Part shown: positions 15,306-23,622 of the stretch, piece after piece | How the letters are laid out: every line of letters begins with the position of its first letter | How positions within the stretch are numbered: the stretch's first letter is position 1 | NCBI GenBank assembly: GCA_023428135.1 | Contig: JAEYZG010000053.1 | Coordinates: forward strand, 1 to 59,213 | Length of the DNA: 59,213 nt | Source: Bacteroidota bacterium | Lineage (GTDB): Bacteria; Bacteroidota; Bacteroidia; Cytophagales; Cytophagaceae | Direction of reading: 5' to 3' | Notes under the pieces: generated by a model | What the model saw: the letters and a program-made list of their open reading frames with translations, nothing else | Database searches by the model: none | What the model was told of the DNA's origin: nothing | Made by a program: the position numbers and the translations under genes

Positions 15306-17822
15306 TTATTTTACGACCTTAATAGTTTTTACTTTGCCCTGAGAATGCACTTCTATAAAATATAGTCCAGGAGCCCAATTTTCTGTAGAAATATTGAATG
15401 TATTTCCAGACGGGTTCTCAATAAGCTTTTGTATATCACCAAGCACATTTAATACTTTAATCAGTTCAGGAGAAGATCCTGAAGACAATTGCACCGAAAG
15501 TTCATTTTGGAATGGTACAGGAAAACAGATAATACTTTCTTCATTTACATTAGATGGAGAAAAGCTTAAAGGAAGAGGTTCTACATCTTCCACAATAGCA
15601 TTTAATTGAGCTACAGAAACCAAAAACCAGGCATCATGAGGAAGCCACTGCTCGACCCACCTCCAGTTCTGCCAGTCTGATGCTGCATATGGAGCCCAGG
15701 CTATATCATTTTCACTTTTATCTTTAGCAGTAATACCATTACATATTCCTCCTACATAGTTAGGATATTTAGCTCCACCCAGGTAAGTAGGATATGTAGT
15801 TGTTCCAACGCCGGTCATCATACAAACATCAAATGGATTTTTCCCTAATACCCAGTCAATTTGCGCTATGGCAAATTCGTTACCGAAGTCTCCTGAAAAA
15901 TCATAATTCCCAAGGAAACGATAAGAGGCCAATAAAGCACTTGTCATAGAAGCCAGACGGGCATTTTCACCTTGCCACCAATAACCTGTTTCATTATCAT
16001 GAGGAACGAAAAACGATTTAGCTGCCGGTAGCGAAGTTCCTCCTTTGTAAGGACTTGCATATTGTCTTACATATGAAAAAGGATTATTTACTTCCGTAGA
16101 TAAAGATTTATACCAATCTACCCATTTTAAAAGAAAATCTGCAACAACAGGCTTTTGCGAAGGATTTGTTTCAGCATACTCAATTAAAGAAATTACAGGT
16201 AATCCCTCATCGGCTGCATGGTTAAATGGTCTGGTTCCAGCAACATTTGAAGAAAGGTACCCCTCTGTTTTTTGCAAAGCCATCAGCTTAGATGCATAAT
16301 CAGAAGCATCAGTGAGGTAATGAGCATTCTGAGTGGTCTTATATAACTCAGTAGAAGCAAGCAAACCACAGTAAAAATCAATTATATTTTCAGTATGGTC
16401 GTTGCAATATTCCAAATTCTTTGTTGCATATCCATTTGCTCCGGGTGATTTCAAATGATTATATAAGATTTCTGCCTTAGCCAGATATTGAGCCGGTGTA
16501 TATTCACCTACAGATATATCCATACGCGACGCTCTTGCTAATGCTGCAATCGCAACACCAGCGCCTTCGCGCATAGCAGCCTGATAATTTGCAGAACGAC
16601 AATAGTCGCAGTCAGGAGCCTGCCCCCACTCTGTTATCTGTCTTACAGGTGAGTTACCCCAATCATCAAATATAGATATATACAGATAACCTGCAGGGTC
16701 AACATTTCTGATAATATAGTCGGCACCAAATGCAGCTTCAGAAAGCAAAGCTTCGTCAAAAGCAGCGTAAGCATCAGGATTTAACGAATAAGATTTAAGA
16801 AGACTCCAGACTACAAATGGGATTTGCTGAGGATTAAAGTAATTGGCATAAGAAAGGTGAGACATGTGTTTACCCGGATCTCCGGTTGCATCTATCCATC
16901 CACCATGTACATCTACAGTGCCGCTTCTTGAACCGTTAAATGGTAAAGCCTTGTCTCCTGATCCGGTATGTCTCATTTTGTTAAAAAATGAAACGACTTT
17001 GGAAGCAGTCTCATTAAATAAAAGATTCTGATCAATTTTAAATGAGTAAGAATACAGATTTCCAGCCTTCATTTTAATTTTAAAACTTCCTGTACTTTCA
17101 AAATCCGAAAAGTTTAACTTCCAGTAGTTTCCTGTTGTCCAGCCTGCAACCGGTCCCTCTGAAGTACCCAGCCCTCTGTATACTATGGTATTGGTATTAT
17201 CCACTACATAAAAACTATCCGTGGAGAGTGAGGTAAGGCTTGACTGATAAATAGCTACTTTAGGACCTTCCTGTTCATACCCGATCTGATTGATCAATAT
17301 TTTACCAGGTAGAAAAGGTATCGGATCTCCTATCGTCACATCATCGAAATATACAGTTCCTGAATAACCAGTACCCTGATTAAAGAAAAATGTTGCCGTT
17401 ACAATACGGGTAGCATCAAACCCTGAAGGAAACTTATCCTTAAAATCAAATGACACAGTCTGATAATTTCCATTTCCTGTAACTGGCTTTGATTGGGAAG
17501 CAAGCCCTGTCCATTTACCTGTGGCATCCTGGAGATCAACTCTTAAGTTGAAATTACTTGCTGCTTTTACTAAGAGTGTAACTACAGGATTTGCTACAAT
17601 TGAAATCTGAGAAAATTCAAATTCCAGATTTTCATACCCCACACTGGAGCAGAGTATTTTTAACTCCTGATTTGCCGCACTTAATACAAAATGTGAAGGG
17701 TTCGTTCCGGCCCATCCGGAAATAGTATTTCCGGAAAAATCAGTATTGATGCCCGTTTGAGCATAAAGATTGATTTTCAGAAAAATAAAAAATAAGAACA
17801 GGAGTATACGCAATGAATTCAT
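15306..17822 (-). CDS. GH9 endoglucanase exported by T9SS
   Basis: A secreted cellulase that hydrolyses beta-1,4-glucan with inversion. The order is signal peptide (1-21, ending NLYA), a carbohydrate-binding-like beta sandwich (about 25-168, ending TVYFDDVTIGDP), a CelD_N immunoglobulin-like domain starting ILINQIGYEQEGPKVAIYQS (about 175-265), a GH9 catalytic domain (about 275-745), and a T9SS type A sorting domain (about 755-838, beginning FPVPFQNELSV and ending with a Lys-rich tail). GH9 hallmarks are GGWIDATGDPGKHMSH (catalytic Asp region near residue 310), WWQGENARLA and WVLGKNPFDVCMMTG. It is monocistronic with its own promoter-like box and terminator. Together with the T9SS tag it points to a cellulose-degrading Cytophagales host. 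Confidence 0.92.
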   Translation of the reverse strand: MNSLRILLFLFFIFLKINLYAQTGINTDFSGNTISGWAGTNPSHFVLSAANQELKILCSSVGYENLEFEFSQISIVANPVVTLLVKAASNFNLRVDLQDATGKWTGLASQSKPVTGNGNYQTVSFDFKDKFPSGFDATRIVTATFFFNQGTGYSGTVYFDDVTIGDPIPFLPGKILINQIGYEQEGPKVAIYQSSLTSLSTDSFYVVDNTNTIVYRGLGTSEGPVAGWTTGNYWKLNFSDFESTGSFKIKMKAGNLYSYSFKIDQNLLFNETASKVVSFFNKMRHTGSGDKALPFNGSRSGTVDVHGGWIDATGDPGKHMSHLSYANYFNPQQIPFVVWSLLKSYSLNPDAYAAFDEALLSEAAFGADYIIRNVDPAGYLYISIFDDWGNSPVRQITEWGQAPDCDYCRSANYQAAMREGAGVAIAALARASRMDISVGEYTPAQYLAKAEILYNHLKSPGANGYATKNLEYCNDHTENIIDFYCGLLASTELYKTTQNAHYLTDASDYASKLMALQKTEGYLSSNVAGTRPFNHAADEGLPVISLIEYAETNPSQKPVVADFLLKWVDWYKSLSTEVNNPFSYVRQYASPYKGGTSLPAAKSFFVPHDNETGYWWQGENARLASMTSALLASYRFLGNYDFSGDFGNEFAIAQIDWVLGKNPFDVCMMTGVGTTTYPTYLGGAKYPNYVGGICNGITAKDKSENDIAWAPYAASDWQNWRWVEQWLPHDAWFLVSVAQLNAIVEDVEPLPLSFSPSNVNEESIICFPVPFQNELSVQLSSGSSPELIKVLNVLGDIQKLIENPSGNTFNISTENWAPGLYFIEVHSQGKVKTIKVVK

Positions 17823-17843
17823 TCTTTAAGACATAAATTTTCA

Positions 17844-17866
17844 CAAAAATACACTTTTACGTAAAA
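17844..17866 (-). promoter_or_regulatory. Candidate cellulase promoter and operator
   Basis: On the minus strand TATTTTTG (17851-17844) fits TAnnTTTG and lies 21 bp before the ATG. Immediately upstream is the 12-bp perfect palindrome TTTTACGTAAAA (17855-17866). It has the same TACGTA core as the sites before the nitrate transporter. The role is inferred. Confidence 0.38.
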
Positions 17867-17975
17867 AAGTTATATTTTTTATCAAAAAAATTCAAAAATA
17901 TAATTTTAGAAGCCTAATATTCAGAAGGATATGTAATAAATAATAAAAAGGGGCAATAAAACTTTTTAAATAAAG

Positions 17976-18012
17976 CCATTCCTTAACAAAGGATTCCTTC
18001 ATTAAGGAATGG
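17976..18012 (-). terminator. Hairpin terminator of the SH3 gene
   Basis: CCATTCCTTAA (17976-17986) pairs perfectly with TTAAGGAATGG (18002-18012). It lies 20 bp after the stop of the SH3-domain gene, with a T-rich tail on the minus strand. Confidence 0.6.
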
Positions 18013-18031
18013 AAATTTTAAATTTGTTTTG

Positions 18032-18400
18032 TTATGAATGCTTCTTCTTATTTTTACGATGTTTAGCATCTTTTGCATTTTTAGGATCCTCATTAACCGG
18101 AGCAACATTGGTAGTATCTGTTTTAACAGCTGGCTTGACTTCAGCCTTTTTCAGATATTCAAAAAGAGTAAAGCCAACTTTTCCATTGTACCTCACCTTA
18201 CACCAATCACCTTGCAGTTTAGCAAGCAATAAGACGCTTTCGTTCTCTGCAATGGAAACAACATACTGACCATTAGCAGCCGGAACTTCTCTCAATTTAA
18301 TTCCGCTGATATTTGCTACTTTATAAAGGTTGTCCTGAGCCTTTAAAGTATAGGTTATCTGAAGAATAAAAATTCCTATTAAAAGTAAAGTCTTGCGCAT
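18032..18400 (-). CDS. Secreted SH3b-domain protein, 122 aa
   Basis: A signal peptide (1-21, ending LKAQ) is followed by one bacterial SH3 domain (about 25-85, KVANISGIKLREVPAANGQY ... GDWCKVRYNGKVGFTLFEYL). The tail is Lys/Asp/Asn/His-rich and disordered (KNAKDAKHRKNKKKHS). Bacterial SH3 domains often bind peptidoglycan or peptides in the periplasm. There is no catalytic domain. It is transcribed alone, with a terminator after it. Confidence 0.78.
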   Translation of the reverse strand: MRKTLLLIGIFILQITYTLKAQDNLYKVANISGIKLREVPAANGQYVVSIAENESVLLLAKLQGDWCKVRYNGKVGFTLFEYLKKAEVKPAVKTDTTNVAPVNEDPKNAKDAKHRKNKKKHS

Positions 18401-18560
18401 AGTGAATTCATTTTATTATCCATAATACACTTAATACGAAAAAAACATAAAACAGGATATCTGAATATTTCGCATATGCTCTAATCTATGACCTATTGAT
18501 ATATAAACATTTACATATTGAAATAGTTTTAAACTCAACCAAACAACCTGATAACCATAT

Positions 18561-20543
18561 ATGAAAATTTTCAAAAAGTCACTGACTTCATTATTGATTA
18601 TTTGCTCATTAATTTTAGGAAAAACCTATGGTCAACCAGTTTTAACGAAAGTTATTCCAACAGGAAGCACAAACTTTACAACGACGGAAGGCAGATTATT
18701 TTTTACAAGCGCAGATTCACTCTGGACCTCTAATGGTACTGCTGCTACAACCTATTTTATTAAGAAAACAGGAGAAGCGTTCTTAAATGTTACCGATTTA
18801 AGATTGGGGACTTTTATCTTCTTTACCACCCTTCAGGCAGATGGTAAAACAGCCTTGTGGCGTACCAATGGAACGGGTTCAAATACTACCAAAATTGCAG
18901 CCTATCCTACAATCAAACCATTGATCGTATATAATGGGGCCTTATACTTAGGTATAGATGATGGTGTCCGTGGATATGAACTATGGAAATTAAACCTGTC
19001 CAATGTGCTTAATATAGTAAAAGATATAAATCCTGGCGCAGGTGACGGCCTGGCCAATAATATTATCATATCTTCAGGATCCTTGTATTTTCCAGCATTT
19101 GCAGGTCCTGGAGGATTTAATATTTGGAAAAGCACGGGTTCAGCTGCGAGTACAGTTTTGGCAGTAGATCTCCCATTTACAGCATTGGGACTTAATCTTA
19201 CTGATGTAAACGGAACTATCTTCTTTTCAAGAGAATATACATCCGGCTTTATCAATTATGGTGAACTTTGGAAAAGCAATGGTACTACTGCAGGAACAAG
19301 TTTAATAAAATCCTTAAGTGATGATTTTGTTACCTTTGGTTTCACCCAGCTTCTGAAATATAAGGATAAACTGTATTTTTATTTAATAGAAAACACTGGT
19401 GTCGACTTTGTTTCTCTATGGAGCAGCAATGGTACTTCTGCAGGTACTGTTGAAATAAAACATAATATATTTATTGACATAGCTTTAAGTCCTTTGTTTA
19501 TTACAAACAATACGCTTGTCATGACGGCCAGCAGTTTGTTTCAGCTACCATTGAAAAAATCTGATGGTACAACTCCGGGGACCGTTGATTTTCATACATT
19601 CTCTAATTTCTATTCCGGATCTGTACTTGAGTCAACAGAAAAGCTCTTTTTCTTTACAGATAATGCAACTGTAAGCGGAGTTGAAACCTTTGATGAAATA
19701 TATCAATCTGACCTGACAACTGAAAACTCAAGGTCATTGAGAGAGCTATACGGCACCTCATTTGCAGGATCAAATAATATCAGGAATGCCGCAGGGAATG
19801 TCTATTTCACTACTCGCTTAGCTTTTTCATCTAATCCTGAGGAAAGGAAGCTGAGATTATGGTTTTACAATCCAACCAAGCCGTCTTCCAACATTCCGTA
19901 CTTTACCCTTGTAAATGCAACGACCAATGAAGATATAGCATGGCTTCATAACAATGATTATATATTCAAGCAAGACCCGCTTCAGGTCAATGTTCGCTGG
20001 AATCCCACGACAACACCAGGAAGTGTTACCTTTCAATTAAATTCAACACCATACAGAACAGAGAATACTGCTCCATTTTCTCTTGCAGGTGATACAGAAG
20101 GCGATTATAATCCATGGCCTGTAACAACAGGCAATTACAATATCAGCGCAAGACCTTATTCCCTATCAAATGGAGCAGGAACTCCCGGACCAGTCAGCAA
20201 TGTATTTGTTAATGTAGTCACTACATCAACATTAAGAAGTTCAGAGGCAGATAATGATATTAATAATATTGAAAGTCCTGAAAGTGTCCAATTTGAGGCA
20301 TATCCGAATCCCTCTTCAGGTAATTTTTATTTCTCTGTGCTGAATAATGAAAGTGGAATTGCAAAGGCAGAAATTTATAAAACAGATGGAACGCTTGTTG
20401 AGAAACTTATTGAAACAAATGCTATTGAAGGTGAAACTGTTCAGTTCAGCTGGAATGGTTCCCAATATCTGCAAGGTGTTTATATATGCAAATATACTTC
20501 CGGCAAGAAGCAGTTTATCAAAAAGATTGTACTTACAAAATAA
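18561..20543 (+). CDS. ELWxxDGT-repeat surface protein with T9SS sorting domain
   Basis: A secreted cell-surface protein of 660 aa. The signal peptide spans residues 1-24 (ending KTYGQ). Degenerate ELWxxDGT repeats predict a beta-propeller: DSLWTSNGTAATTYFIKK, ALWRTNGTGSNTTKIA, GYELWKLNLSNVLNIVKDIN, NIWKSTGSAAST, GELWKSNGTTAGTSLIK, SLWSSNGTSAGTVEIK, and KKSDGTTPGTVDF. A beta sandwich follows (about 450-555). The C terminus is a T9SS type A domain (about 580-660: FEAYPNPSSGNFYFSVLNN ... QGVYICKYTSGKKQFIKKIV). ELWxxDGT proteins are common T9SS cargo of unknown function. It is monocistronic and ends in a wobble-paired hairpin. Confidence 0.86.
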   Translation: MKIFKKSLTSLLIICSLILGKTYGQPVLTKVIPTGSTNFTTTEGRLFFTSADSLWTSNGTAATTYFIKKTGEAFLNVTDLRLGTFIFFTTLQADGKTALWRTNGTGSNTTKIAAYPTIKPLIVYNGALYLGIDDGVRGYELWKLNLSNVLNIVKDINPGAGDGLANNIIISSGSLYFPAFAGPGGFNIWKSTGSAASTVLAVDLPFTALGLNLTDVNGTIFFSREYTSGFINYGELWKSNGTTAGTSLIKSLSDDFVTFGFTQLLKYKDKLYFYLIENTGVDFVSLWSSNGTSAGTVEIKHNIFIDIALSPLFITNNTLVMTASSLFQLPLKKSDGTTPGTVDFHTFSNFYSGSVLESTEKLFFFTDNATVSGVETFDEIYQSDLTTENSRSLRELYGTSFAGSNNIRNAAGNVYFTTRLAFSSNPEERKLRLWFYNPTKPSSNIPYFTLVNATTNEDIAWLHNNDYIFKQDPLQVNVRWNPTTTPGSVTFQLNSTPYRTENTAPFSLAGDTEGDYNPWPVTTGNYNISARPYSLSNGAGTPGPVSNVFVNVVTTSTLRSSEADNDINNIESPESVQFEAYPNPSSGNFYFSVLNNESGIAKAEIYKTDGTLVEKLIETNAIEGETVQFSWNGSQYLQGVYICKYTSGKKQFIKKIVLTK

Positions 20544-20552
20544 CTTGTATTA

Positions 20553-20586
20553 AACAGCAAAGCTTCCCATAGGAGGCTTTGTTGTT
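20553..20586 (+). terminator. Terminator between convergent genes
   Basis: Fifteen-base arms (20553-20567 and 20572-20586) pair with two G-U wobbles around a 4-nt loop. It starts 9 bp after the ELWxxDGT gene stop. Confidence 0.65.
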
Positions 20587-20592
20587 ATTTAA

Positions 20593-20790
20593 TTACAAAA
20601 ACTTAGTTCTGTCATTTTTTCTCCTCTCATCCAACTTTTTAATAAGAGAATCTTCAGCTAAGTTATCTGATTTTATATTCTCTTCCTTTTGCATGTAATC
20701 CAAAAATATATCTAAGACTCTAAGCTGTTCTTCCGATAATGCTTCTATTTTTTTGAACAACATCTCCTTTAATCTTTCCTTTTCTTTCAT
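20593..20790 (-). CDS. Small helical protein following mrdA, 65 aa
   Basis: A short charged protein (MKEKERLKEMLFKKIEALSE then EQLRVLDIFLDYMQKEENIK) predicted to be almost wholly helical. It resembles small antitoxin-like or regulatory helical peptides, but I cannot assign a family. Its start codon lies 11 bp after the mrdA stop, on the same strand, so the two are probably co-transcribed. The LSEEQLRVLDIFLDYM segment resembles the N-terminal helices of small antitoxin proteins, but no toxin gene is adjacent. The function is unknown. Confidence 0.55.
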   Translation of the reverse strand: MKEKERLKEMLFKKIEALSEEQLRVLDIFLDYMQKEENIKSDNLAEDSLIKKLDERRKNDRTKFL

Positions 20791-20801
20791 GTTTGAGATT
20801 A

Positions 20802-22730
20802 TTAATTCTGTTTATCCTTATTGACATCCTTTGATTTAACATGATCTTTTACATAAACCTCTATTGGCCTTTTAACAGGTTTCGGTTCATAAAAACGCTT
20901 TTCCAGAATTTTTTTCTCCAATGGTGCTCTGGTAATAGTATCAGTAAGATACTTCTCTATCATAAGACTGGCAATCGGAGCTGCCCAGGCACCTCCCCAG
21001 CCTGCATTTTCAACAAAAACGGCAATGGCAATCTTCGGATTTTCTTTTGGAGCAAAAGCGATAAATACAGAATGATCTTCTCCATGTGGATTTTGAACGG
21101 TACCTGTTTTTCCACAAATCGAAATTCCCTTGATTTTAGATGCTGCCGCAGTTCCCTCACTGACAACCTTCTCCATTCCGTCCGCAATTATATCAAAATA
21201 TTTCGATTCAATTCCTGTATAATGCTTCTCTTTATACTTTTCAGAGAGTTTATGATCTTCCCCTATCCCTTTAACAAAGTGGGGAGCAATGTAATATCCT
21301 TTATTAGCAAGGCATGCTGCGAAATTAGCCATTTGCAGAGGAACCATGCCTATTTCACCCTGACCTATACCAAGGGAGTATATGGTTGAAAATTTCCAGC
21401 GACGGTGTCCATAAATTTTATCATAAAAAGCATTGCTCGGGATAGATCCTGCTTTTTCATTGGGAATGTCAACGCCTAACTTTTGTCCGAACCCGAAATT
21501 TCTGATTAAGTGATACCATTCATCATAACCAAATTCAGTGTCTTTAAATTTATCCGGAAACTTATCCTGATTGATAATTTTTTTGAATACCTGATAATAA
21601 TAAGGGTTACAGGAATGCTGTATGGATGCCCTTAGATCGAGAGGTGAAGCATGATTATGGCAATTCACCATGTCTTTATTACATGGGAATAATGTATGTT
21701 CATTAATCACGCCCAACTGGAGACCTATCAGTGCCTGAGCGATTTTAAATATAGAACCGGGAGGATACATTGCCATTAAGGGTCTGTTGAACAAAGGCTT
21801 TAAAGTATCCTTCTGTAAAGCAAAAGCATTTTTTGAAAACTTTCTTCCTGCAAGTAAATTCGGGTTATATGTCGGTGCAGAAACAAAAGCAAGGATTTCT
21901 CCTGAAGATGGTTCTATGGCAACTATTCCTCCTTTTTTATAGGCAATGAGTTTTTCAGCATACGCCTGCAGATTTCCATCAATAGAAGTGTAAAGATCTT
22001 TACCGGGAACTGGTATGGTGTCATACTTGCCATCTAGCAAAGATCCTTTTTCAGCACCTTTCACATCTACCATCAAATACTTAACACCTCTCCTGCCCCT
22101 TAATTCTTCCTCATAGAAGGATTCGAGACCGCTGATACCAAGATAATCTCCCTTAGAATAATAATTTTCCTTTTGGTTCTCAAGTTGCTTTTTACTTATT
22201 TCCCCAATATATCCAAGGGCACTAGCCATTATATGCTGTTCATAGTTTCTTATGATCCTGGTTTGGGTATATAATCCTTTGTAATCTACCAGAACATCCT
22301 CAATCCTTCCAAGATCATTAAATGACAATTGTTTAATCAAAGCTGTAGGGCGTGACCAGGCCTTATCTTTTCTGATTTCTTTAATTACCTTGTAGAGTTC
22401 ATCTTTAGTTATATGTAACTTACGACAAAACTCTGTAGTGTCCTGAATTTTGGTTTCTTTCAGAACAATCATAAGATCAAACACTGTCGTATTAGTAACA
22501 AGAGGCTTTCCATCCCTTGCGTAAATTACGCCTCTCGGAGCGTAATCTATCATTCTTCTTGTAGCATTACGTTGAGCTATTTCCTTATACTCTGAGCTGA
22601 CTACCTGAAGTAAAAAAAGGCGTATGATAAATATTGCCGCTACAAATATAAAGATCCCTTGTACTACGAATTTTCTTTCCATATTCCTTATAATCCTATT
22701 CAAAGGACTATTAAGAAAGTTTAGTTCCAT
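20802..22730 (-). CDS. mrdA: Penicillin-binding protein 2 (peptidoglycan transpeptidase)
   Basis: A class B penicillin-binding protein that cross-links peptidoglycan during cell elongation with RodA. An N-terminal membrane anchor (about 20-40, VVQGIFIFVAAIFIIRLFLL) precedes the dimerisation domain (about 60-230, APRGVIYARDGKPLVTNTTV). The transpeptidase domain (about 260-600) has the SxxK serine in YPPGSIFKIAQ, an SxN-like region near IQHSCNPYYYQV, and KTGT in ICGKTGTVQNPHGEDHSVF. GYIGEISKKQLE and GISGLESFYEEELRG are typical PBP2 sequences. At 642 aa it is of normal length. Usual partners (mreC, mreD, rodA) are not adjacent here. A perfect hairpin lies about 77 bp upstream. Confidence 0.92.
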   Translation of the reverse strand: MELNFLNSPLNRIIRNMERKFVVQGIFIFVAAIFIIRLFLLQVVSSEYKEIAQRNATRRMIDYAPRGVIYARDGKPLVTNTTVFDLMIVLKETKIQDTTEFCRKLHITKDELYKVIKEIRKDKAWSRPTALIKQLSFNDLGRIEDVLVDYKGLYTQTRIIRNYEQHIMASALGYIGEISKKQLENQKENYYSKGDYLGISGLESFYEEELRGRRGVKYLMVDVKGAEKGSLLDGKYDTIPVPGKDLYTSIDGNLQAYAEKLIAYKKGGIVAIEPSSGEILAFVSAPTYNPNLLAGRKFSKNAFALQKDTLKPLFNRPLMAMYPPGSIFKIAQALIGLQLGVINEHTLFPCNKDMVNCHNHASPLDLRASIQHSCNPYYYQVFKKIINQDKFPDKFKDTEFGYDEWYHLIRNFGFGQKLGVDIPNEKAGSIPSNAFYDKIYGHRRWKFSTIYSLGIGQGEIGMVPLQMANFAACLANKGYYIAPHFVKGIGEDHKLSEKYKEKHYTGIESKYFDIIADGMEKVVSEGTAAASKIKGISICGKTGTVQNPHGEDHSVFIAFAPKENPKIAIAVFVENAGWGGAWAAPIASLMIEKYLTDTITRAPLEKKILEKRFYEPKPVKRPIEVYVKDHVKSKDVNKDKQN

Positions 22731-22806
22731 ACCTATCCAACTATTTCAATTTTTGAAAAAAAATATACTTTCTAAAAATGGAACTTTTTTTGATTGAGCT
22801 AAGACA

Positions 22807-22836
22807 AAAAAGTATTGATTACAATCAATACTTTTT
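22807..22836. terminator. Perfect hairpin upstream of mrdA
   Basis: Arms AAAAAGTATTGATT (22807-22820) and AATCAATACTTTTT (22823-22836) are perfect complements and flanked by A/T runs, so it can work as a terminator on either strand. It lies in the mrdA leader and could insulate mrdA from upstream transcription or act as an attenuator. Confidence 0.5.
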
Positions 22837-23062
22837 AAATAAAAATGAACTTTTCTAAAACCATATTTTTCCAGAAGATCTTTAACATCAGTACAAAAAA
22901 AATCAAATTTTATCAGCTCTGGATTCAAATTGAAAAGGAACAATAGTAACTGGTTTACTTACTACTATTCTTTTTCTTATTTGCGAGTTACACATTGCGC
23001 AAAACAAACAGCGAAAAATATTCCAATGATTTCAATAAAATAAAATTTCATAATGGTACAAA

Positions 23063-23446
23063 TTAGTATTCTCCCCCTACCCTTCTTTTATTCAACCCAC
23101 TTACTTTTGATTGAGGCAAATTTTCAGAGGCTTGATCAAATTGGATCTTTTCATCCAATGAAAAAATAAATGCTATCAGCTTATTCTTTTCAGCATCAGT
23201 TAAATAAAGGGAATCTGATGAAAGAGTTTGATTTGGCACATCTAGTCCTCTGCCACTTCCCCCTCCTGTATCATAGAAATCTATTACTTCCCTTAAATTC
23301 TTAAATACTCCATTATGCATATACGGACCAGTGTGTGCCGCATTTCTAACAGTTCCCGTTCTGAATGCATTATTCGTTTCATTGGTCAGATGAACCTCAG
23401 ACCTACCCTTATCCAAACTAAGATTCATAGGGGATACTGTCTCATC
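23063..23446 (-). pseudogene. C-terminal remnant of a di-haem cytochrome c peroxidase (MauG/CcpA type)
   Basis: The open frame holds only the C-terminal part of a bacterial di-haem peroxidase: LDKGRSEVHLTNETNNAFRT, GTVRNAAHTGPYMHNGVFKN, LREVIDFYDTGGGSGRGLDV, LTDAEKNKLIAFIFSLDE. The YMHNG motif carries the axial methionine region of the electron-transfer haem domain. Neither CxxCH haem motif nor a signal peptide is present, and an in-frame TAG stops the frame just upstream. A full-length protein would be about 350 aa. No upstream homology survives before the insertion sequence. It is almost certainly a non-functional leftover of a deletion or recombination near the IS. Confidence 0.8.
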
Positions 23447-23600
23447 CTAAAAAAGGTTTACAGCATTAAGTTCAAATACTAATATAGTTTTCAAACTTCT
23501 GCAAATAATGTAAAGTTGTAATAAAATAGATCGAAGACCAGTATGAAGGAAGTTATCTTTTTAAATTATTCAAATCAATGGAATAAGACTTTATAATCAG

Positions 23601-23606
23601 TATTTA
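23601..23606. repeat. Target-site duplication, left copy
   Basis: TATTTA directly precedes the left inverted repeat of the IS and is repeated at 25220-25225. Confidence 0.75.
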
Positions 23607-23621
23607 GGGTCTGCTTAAAAA
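23607..23621. repeat. IS left terminal inverted repeat
   Basis: GGGTCTGCTTAAAAA, perfectly complementary to 25205-25219. Confidence 0.9.
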
Positions 23622-23622
23622 C

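Noticed and set aside
22746..22943. 65-codon minus-strand open frame upstream of mrdA
   Set aside because: It begins with TTG, has no internal Met, contains the perfect hairpin 22807-22836 and has a low-complexity Phe/Lys composition. More likely leader DNA than a gene.
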